NCBI GenBank assembly: GCA_948794795.1 | Contig: CAQGLR010000031.1 | Coordinates: 1 to 45,345 of the forward strand | DNA from: an uncultured Lachnospiraceae bacterium | Lineage (GTDB): Bacteria; Bacillota; Clostridia; Lachnospirales; Lachnospiraceae | Length of the DNA stretch: 45,345 nt | Direction of reading: 5' to 3' | In this document: positions 42,512 to 45,345 of the stretch, in pieces | Position numbering within the stretch: position 1 is the first letter of the stretch | How the letters are laid out: every line of letters begins with the position of its first letter | Notes under the pieces: model-generated | Told to the model about the DNA's origin: nothing | Databases searched by the model: none | The model's input: the letters and a program-made list of their open reading frames with translations, nothing else | Program-made: the position numbers and the translations under genes

Positions 42512-43564
42512 TTGAGAAGTTCATATAAAAAAAGTGATGTAATATTTTTATTAAAAGATATAACAGGAATGATACAGCCACAGCCAACAGAAGAAAGGGA
42601 GCGGCTTATACAGTCTGGAAAACACTATTGTGAAATGCTGCCAATAGAATATGTACCATCAGAAAAATATATGGAAATATATAAGGATGCTTTGAAAAGA
42701 TATTCACTGCAGACTGCGCAGGCAGTAGGAATACTGTCAGACAAAATAATTAAAAAAAGAGGAGAAGATATAGTCCTTGTTTCACTGGCAAGGGCAGGGA
42801 CTCCAGCAGGAATATTAGTAAAACATTATATAAAACAAAAATATAAATTAAATATCCCGCACTATTCAATATCAATTATAAGAGGAAAAGGAATTGATAA
42901 AAATGCAATGAAATACCTGCTGCAAAGATATAAGCCTGGACAGTTATTATTTATAGATGGGTGGATAGGAAAAGGTGCTATATCAGATGAATTAAAAAAA
43001 AATTTAAAAGAGTATCCCGGTGTAGTACCAGATATTGCAGTAATAGCAGACCCTGCTAATATTACAGAACTATGTGGTACACATGAAGATATATTAATTG
43101 CAAGTTCTTGTTTAAACAGTACTGTATCAGGGCTTGTAAGCAGAACTTTCCTGCGTAGTGATATTATTGGTTCTAATGATTTCCATGGGGCAGTTTATTA
43201 TGAAGAACTGGAAGAATCTGATTTATCATATGAGTTTATTAATACAATAGAAAGTAAATTTAATTTTAATAATACAATAATAAAACAAAATAAACTTTCT
43301 AGTTATGGAATTGATGAAGTAAAGATAATTGCAAATAACTTTAATATTCCTGATATTAATTTAATAAAACCTGGTATTGGTGAAACTACACGTGTGTTGT
43401 TAAGACGTGTCCCATGGAAAGTCCTGGCTGATGGAAAATATATAAATAATAGTGAATTAACCCATATATTAAAGCTTGCCAAAGAAAAAAATATACCAGT
43501 AGAAACTTATCCAATGAAACACTATAAATGCTGTGGAATTATTAAACAAATAGCTGATACATAA
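42512..43564 (+). CDS. StiP-type PRTase/PELOTA protein (Ter-associated)
   Basis: A 350-aa protein of the family annotated as StiP (PRTase_1 plus PELOTA RNA-binding domain). The PRTase part shows VSLARAGTPAGIL (~90-102), IRGKGIDKNAM and FIDGWIGKGAI (~149-159). The C-terminal ~90 residues (IKPGIGETTRVLLRRVPWKVL onward; key residues GIGETTRVLLRR) are PELOTA-like. The start codon is TTG, seven bases after AGGTGG; no better start is near. The catalytic label 'cysteine protease' sometimes given to this family is not supported by the sequence. Confidence 0.85.
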   Translation: MRSSYKKSDVIFLLKDITGMIQPQPTEERERLIQSGKHYCEMLPIEYVPSEKYMEIYKDALKRYSLQTAQAVGILSDKIIKKRGEDIVLVSLARAGTPAGILVKHYIKQKYKLNIPHYSISIIRGKGIDKNAMKYLLQRYKPGQLLFIDGWIGKGAISDELKKNLKEYPGVVPDIAVIADPANITELCGTHEDILIASSCLNSTVSGLVSRTFLRSDIIGSNDFHGAVYYEELEESDLSYEFINTIESKFNFNNTIIKQNKLSSYGIDEVKIIANNFNIPDINLIKPGIGETTRVLLRRVPWKVLADGKYINNSELTHILKLAKEKNIPVETYPMKHYKCCGIIKQIADT

Positions 43565-43673
43565 AAAACATGTATTTAAAAATTAATTTAACCTTATCAA
43601 ATAAGTCCATACCAACCGTTTCTATGTTGCGGAAACATAAGCGGCAGATGGCGGATTGCTTTGTCAGGATAAG

Positions 43674-43713
43674 CAGATTTACAATATTTTTGCCAGTATA
43701 TATTGTAAATCTG
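43674..43713. terminator. Shared hairpin between convergent genes
   Basis: CAGATTTACAATAT (43674-43687) pairs perfectly with ATATTGTAAATCTG (43700-43713). It lies between the StiP gene and the convergent lyase gene and may end transcription from both sides, though T-runs are poor. A smaller stem, TATGTT/AACATA, is at 43623-43639. Confidence 0.5.
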
Positions 43714-43730
43714 TTGCTGTTTTGAAAATA

Positions 43731-44690
43731 TTATTTTATTCCAAATACTTCTGACATTAACAATATTTTTTTTGCCCAGGCCGTATGTGTTTTATACTCG
43801 TCCATACGTTGTTTGTTTATATCTGATGATACAAAAGAATGTGAAGAAGTATCCCAGTTTATTATAGATTTTGCAGAGAGATAGTCATCTTTATTTACTT
43901 TATATGCATTATTAATTATTTCAATCTGCTTTGGGTGTATAACAGTTTTTCCTGTAAAACCACATAATATGTCATCATTAATTTCATTTTGCAGCCCTTG
44001 TATCCAGTTATTACTATTAAAATACTCCCATACAGGACCAGAAATTACATAACTGGTACCATAGACAGTGCAAATATCAGAAAAAATCTGTGCAACAGGT
44101 TTTATCTGGTGGATTGATTCATTATCGTGTCTTCTGAAACCAAATATATGGCATAAATCATTTCCACCAACCCTGATATTAAGTATGCGGTCTTCAATTT
44201 TGCTTATTTTATCTTTTAGTGTATATAATATATCATAACGTGTTCTTAAATCAACAATAGAAGGGCTTTCGTATATTGGCATTATATATACCGGATTTAC
44301 AGAGTTTTCATTAAGTTTTATAGCAGCTTGTATGTAAGAATTAGCATTTTCTATTGAAAATTTAGGAATTATATAACCTGTAATTATTTTATTAATTTCC
44401 TTAAATTTTTTCTCCAGGCGGAAAATCTGTCTGGTATTACGTATTCTTATAAAAATATATGGAAGGAAAAAATCATAATTTTCCTGTGCCTGGTATATTT
44501 TAAGAAGACTTGTGTATAATATGTTTTCTGCTTCCTGTACATATTTATCATTTATTGTATCTTCAAGGCAAAGCGCCAGCGAATATTTATTTCCAAATTT
44601 ATTATTAATAACTGAAGAAGCAACTGATTCATTATTGGCAGGACAGTATAATAAAGCACCAGTGCTATAATATATAGGTAAATCTTTCAT
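43731..44690 (-). CDS. HpcH/HpaI aldolase/citrate-lyase-like C-C lyase (Ter-associated)
   Basis: A 319-aa TIM-barrel lyase related to citrate lyase beta. Recognisable stretches are ALCLEDTIND (acidic metal site, ~39-48), FIRIRNT (~99-105), IMPIYESP (Glu, ~155), NIRVGGNDLCHIFGFRRHDN and GFTGKTVIHPKQIEIIN (~257-273), in the family order. It is the third member of the Ter-linked biosynthetic module. It is transcribed toward the PRTase genes, not in their operon. Its ribosome site (AAGGGGA) lies about 14 bases away, which is far and predicts weak translation. Confidence 0.82.
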   Translation of the reverse strand: MKDLPIYYSTGALLYCPANNESVASSVINNKFGNKYSLALCLEDTINDKYVQEAENILYTSLLKIYQAQENYDFFLPYIFIRIRNTRQIFRLEKKFKEINKIITGYIIPKFSIENANSYIQAAIKLNENSVNPVYIMPIYESPSIVDLRTRYDILYTLKDKISKIEDRILNIRVGGNDLCHIFGFRRHDNESIHQIKPVAQIFSDICTVYGTSYVISGPVWEYFNSNNWIQGLQNEINDDILCGFTGKTVIHPKQIEIINNAYKVNKDDYLSAKSIINWDTSSHSFVSSDINKQRMDEYKTHTAWAKKILLMSEVFGIK

Positions 44691-45195
44691 AATTTTTATA
44701 ATATCCCCTTTGTTTTTAAATTATTTGTCTCAAAGAGCTATTACAACCTAATATACCATATATTTTAAGAAAATAATAGAAAAAAACAGATAATAATGAT
44801 AAAATTTACAAAACAATAATAATTATTAATAATCAAAAAATAAACAATATTATATTATTGTTAAATTGTATAAATATATTTTATGTAATAGATAAATATC
44901 AAATTATATTAATAATAAAGTTTATTAAAACTATTATATATAAAGATATTTATTAAAAATAATAAGTAAAAAGTAAAATATAGATTTAACAGTACCATAT
45001 TCATTAAAAAATATGTACAAAATTTATTATTATTTATTTAAGCTATGTCAGGAAGCAGTAAAATATTAAGCCTGGTTAATAGGAAAACATTTGTTATTTA
45101 ATTTATGGATTAATATTATCAACAGTGTATAGTATCAAAAAGTATATAAAACAGGGAGAGCCAGCATGGAAAATATAAAATACAGGTTGCATATA
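44691..45195. other. Very AT-rich gene-free region
   Basis: No ORF or RNA gene is seen. About 44740-45050 is nearly all A/T. A possible promoter for the lyase gene is the extended -10 TGGTATATT on the minus strand near 44754-44762. Such AT-rich stretches are often islands' edges or silenced DNA, but nothing here proves that. Confidence 0.4.
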
Positions 45196-45273
45196 TAAAG
45201 ATTGTATAAAAGTTATTCTAAATGTTTTACCAGAAGGCAGCTGTTTGGGGTAAAATTTTGGAATTGCCAGAGC
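45196..45273. repeat. Shortened copy of the foldback element
   Basis: The order AAAGATT, AAATGTTTTACC, AAGGCAGCTG, then GGGGTAAAATTTTGGAATTG and CCAGAGCC matches both arms of the element at 2908-3142 but lacks its ~90-base centre. The left outer arm has diverged. It is an internally deleted family member. Confidence 0.7.
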
Positions 45274-45345
45274 CAAAATATCTGTGTATTAAAGTTACTG
45301 TTCACAGGTCAGCTTGACATGAAGAAACCGATGGTTTAGACTATT

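Overview
The window is AT-rich DNA from a low-GC, obligately anaerobic Gram-positive bacterium. It is most likely a butyrate-forming gut member of the Lachnospiraceae (Clostridia). The grounds are a complete acetyl-CoA to butyryl-CoA operon with an electron-bifurcating Bcd/Etf set, a butyryl-CoA:acetate CoA-transferase, an [FeFe] hydrogenase, a GGGtGRT protein, strong AGGAGG ribosome sites, and housekeeping gene order typical of Clostridia. The genus cannot be fixed from this sequence alone.

Layout. Positions 80-2050 (minus) encode an arylsulfotransferase-like protein. Positions 2051-3156 have no gene and hold several large foldback (MITE-like) elements, with relatives at both window ends. 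Positions 3157-11187 are the butyrate block: the CoA-transferase gene but (minus) diverges from thl-crt-hbd-bcd-etfB-etfA (plus), which ends at a strong terminator. Positions 11397-14790 are a VTC-domain / DUF4956 / Cthe_2159-type lipoprotein set, probably a cell-surface or polyanion-related unit. Next come a group-B-like [FeFe] hydrogenase, uppP and an orphan SUKH/SMI1 protein. A promoter-terminator pair at 18094-18203 looks like a free-standing small RNA. Positions 18505-25803 are a housekeeping run: mecA, a signal-peptidase-like protein that has lost both catalytic residues, rbgA, an intact lepB, rnhB, an FlhB-tail protein, yraN (apparently starting at CTG), pgeF and a flotillin. Positions 25943-27681 are a NifU-like scaffold gene and a GGGtGRT gene. 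After a lone lipoprotein comes the glycolytic set gap-pgk-tpiA (29243-32385).

Positions 32386-41231 look like a genomic island. A 90-bp segment made of the last codons of tpiA, its downstream sequence and its terminator recurs at the far end (32371-32460 and 41142-41231; 72 bp are identical). Inside are two divergent gene sets. A minus-strand operon encodes two different dynamin-like large GTPases (873 and 903 aa) plus two small proteins, one with a membrane anchor. A plus-strand operon encodes a DUF4869 protein, a very small P-loop ATPase and a protein with a TOPRIM-like layout. This is my best candidate for an undescribed system, possibly anti-phage or membrane-stress defence; the function is inferred, not shown.

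Positions 41339-44690 carry three genes of the biosynthetic module usually found with tellurite-resistance (Ter) stress systems: a PRTase/TRSP protein, a StiP-type PRTase/PELOTA protein and an HpcH/citrate-lyase-like C-C lyase. No TerD/TerC-type gene is in the window. The last 650 bp are extremely AT-rich, have no gene, and end in another copy of the foldback element.

How the parts connect. The butyrate operon, the CoA-transferase and the hydrogenase together handle carbon and electron disposal: crotonyl-CoA reduction by Bcd/Etf can reduce ferredoxin, which hydrogenases can reoxidise, and But yields butyrate from acetate. No tRNA, rRNA, CRISPR array, integrase or intact insertion sequence was seen.
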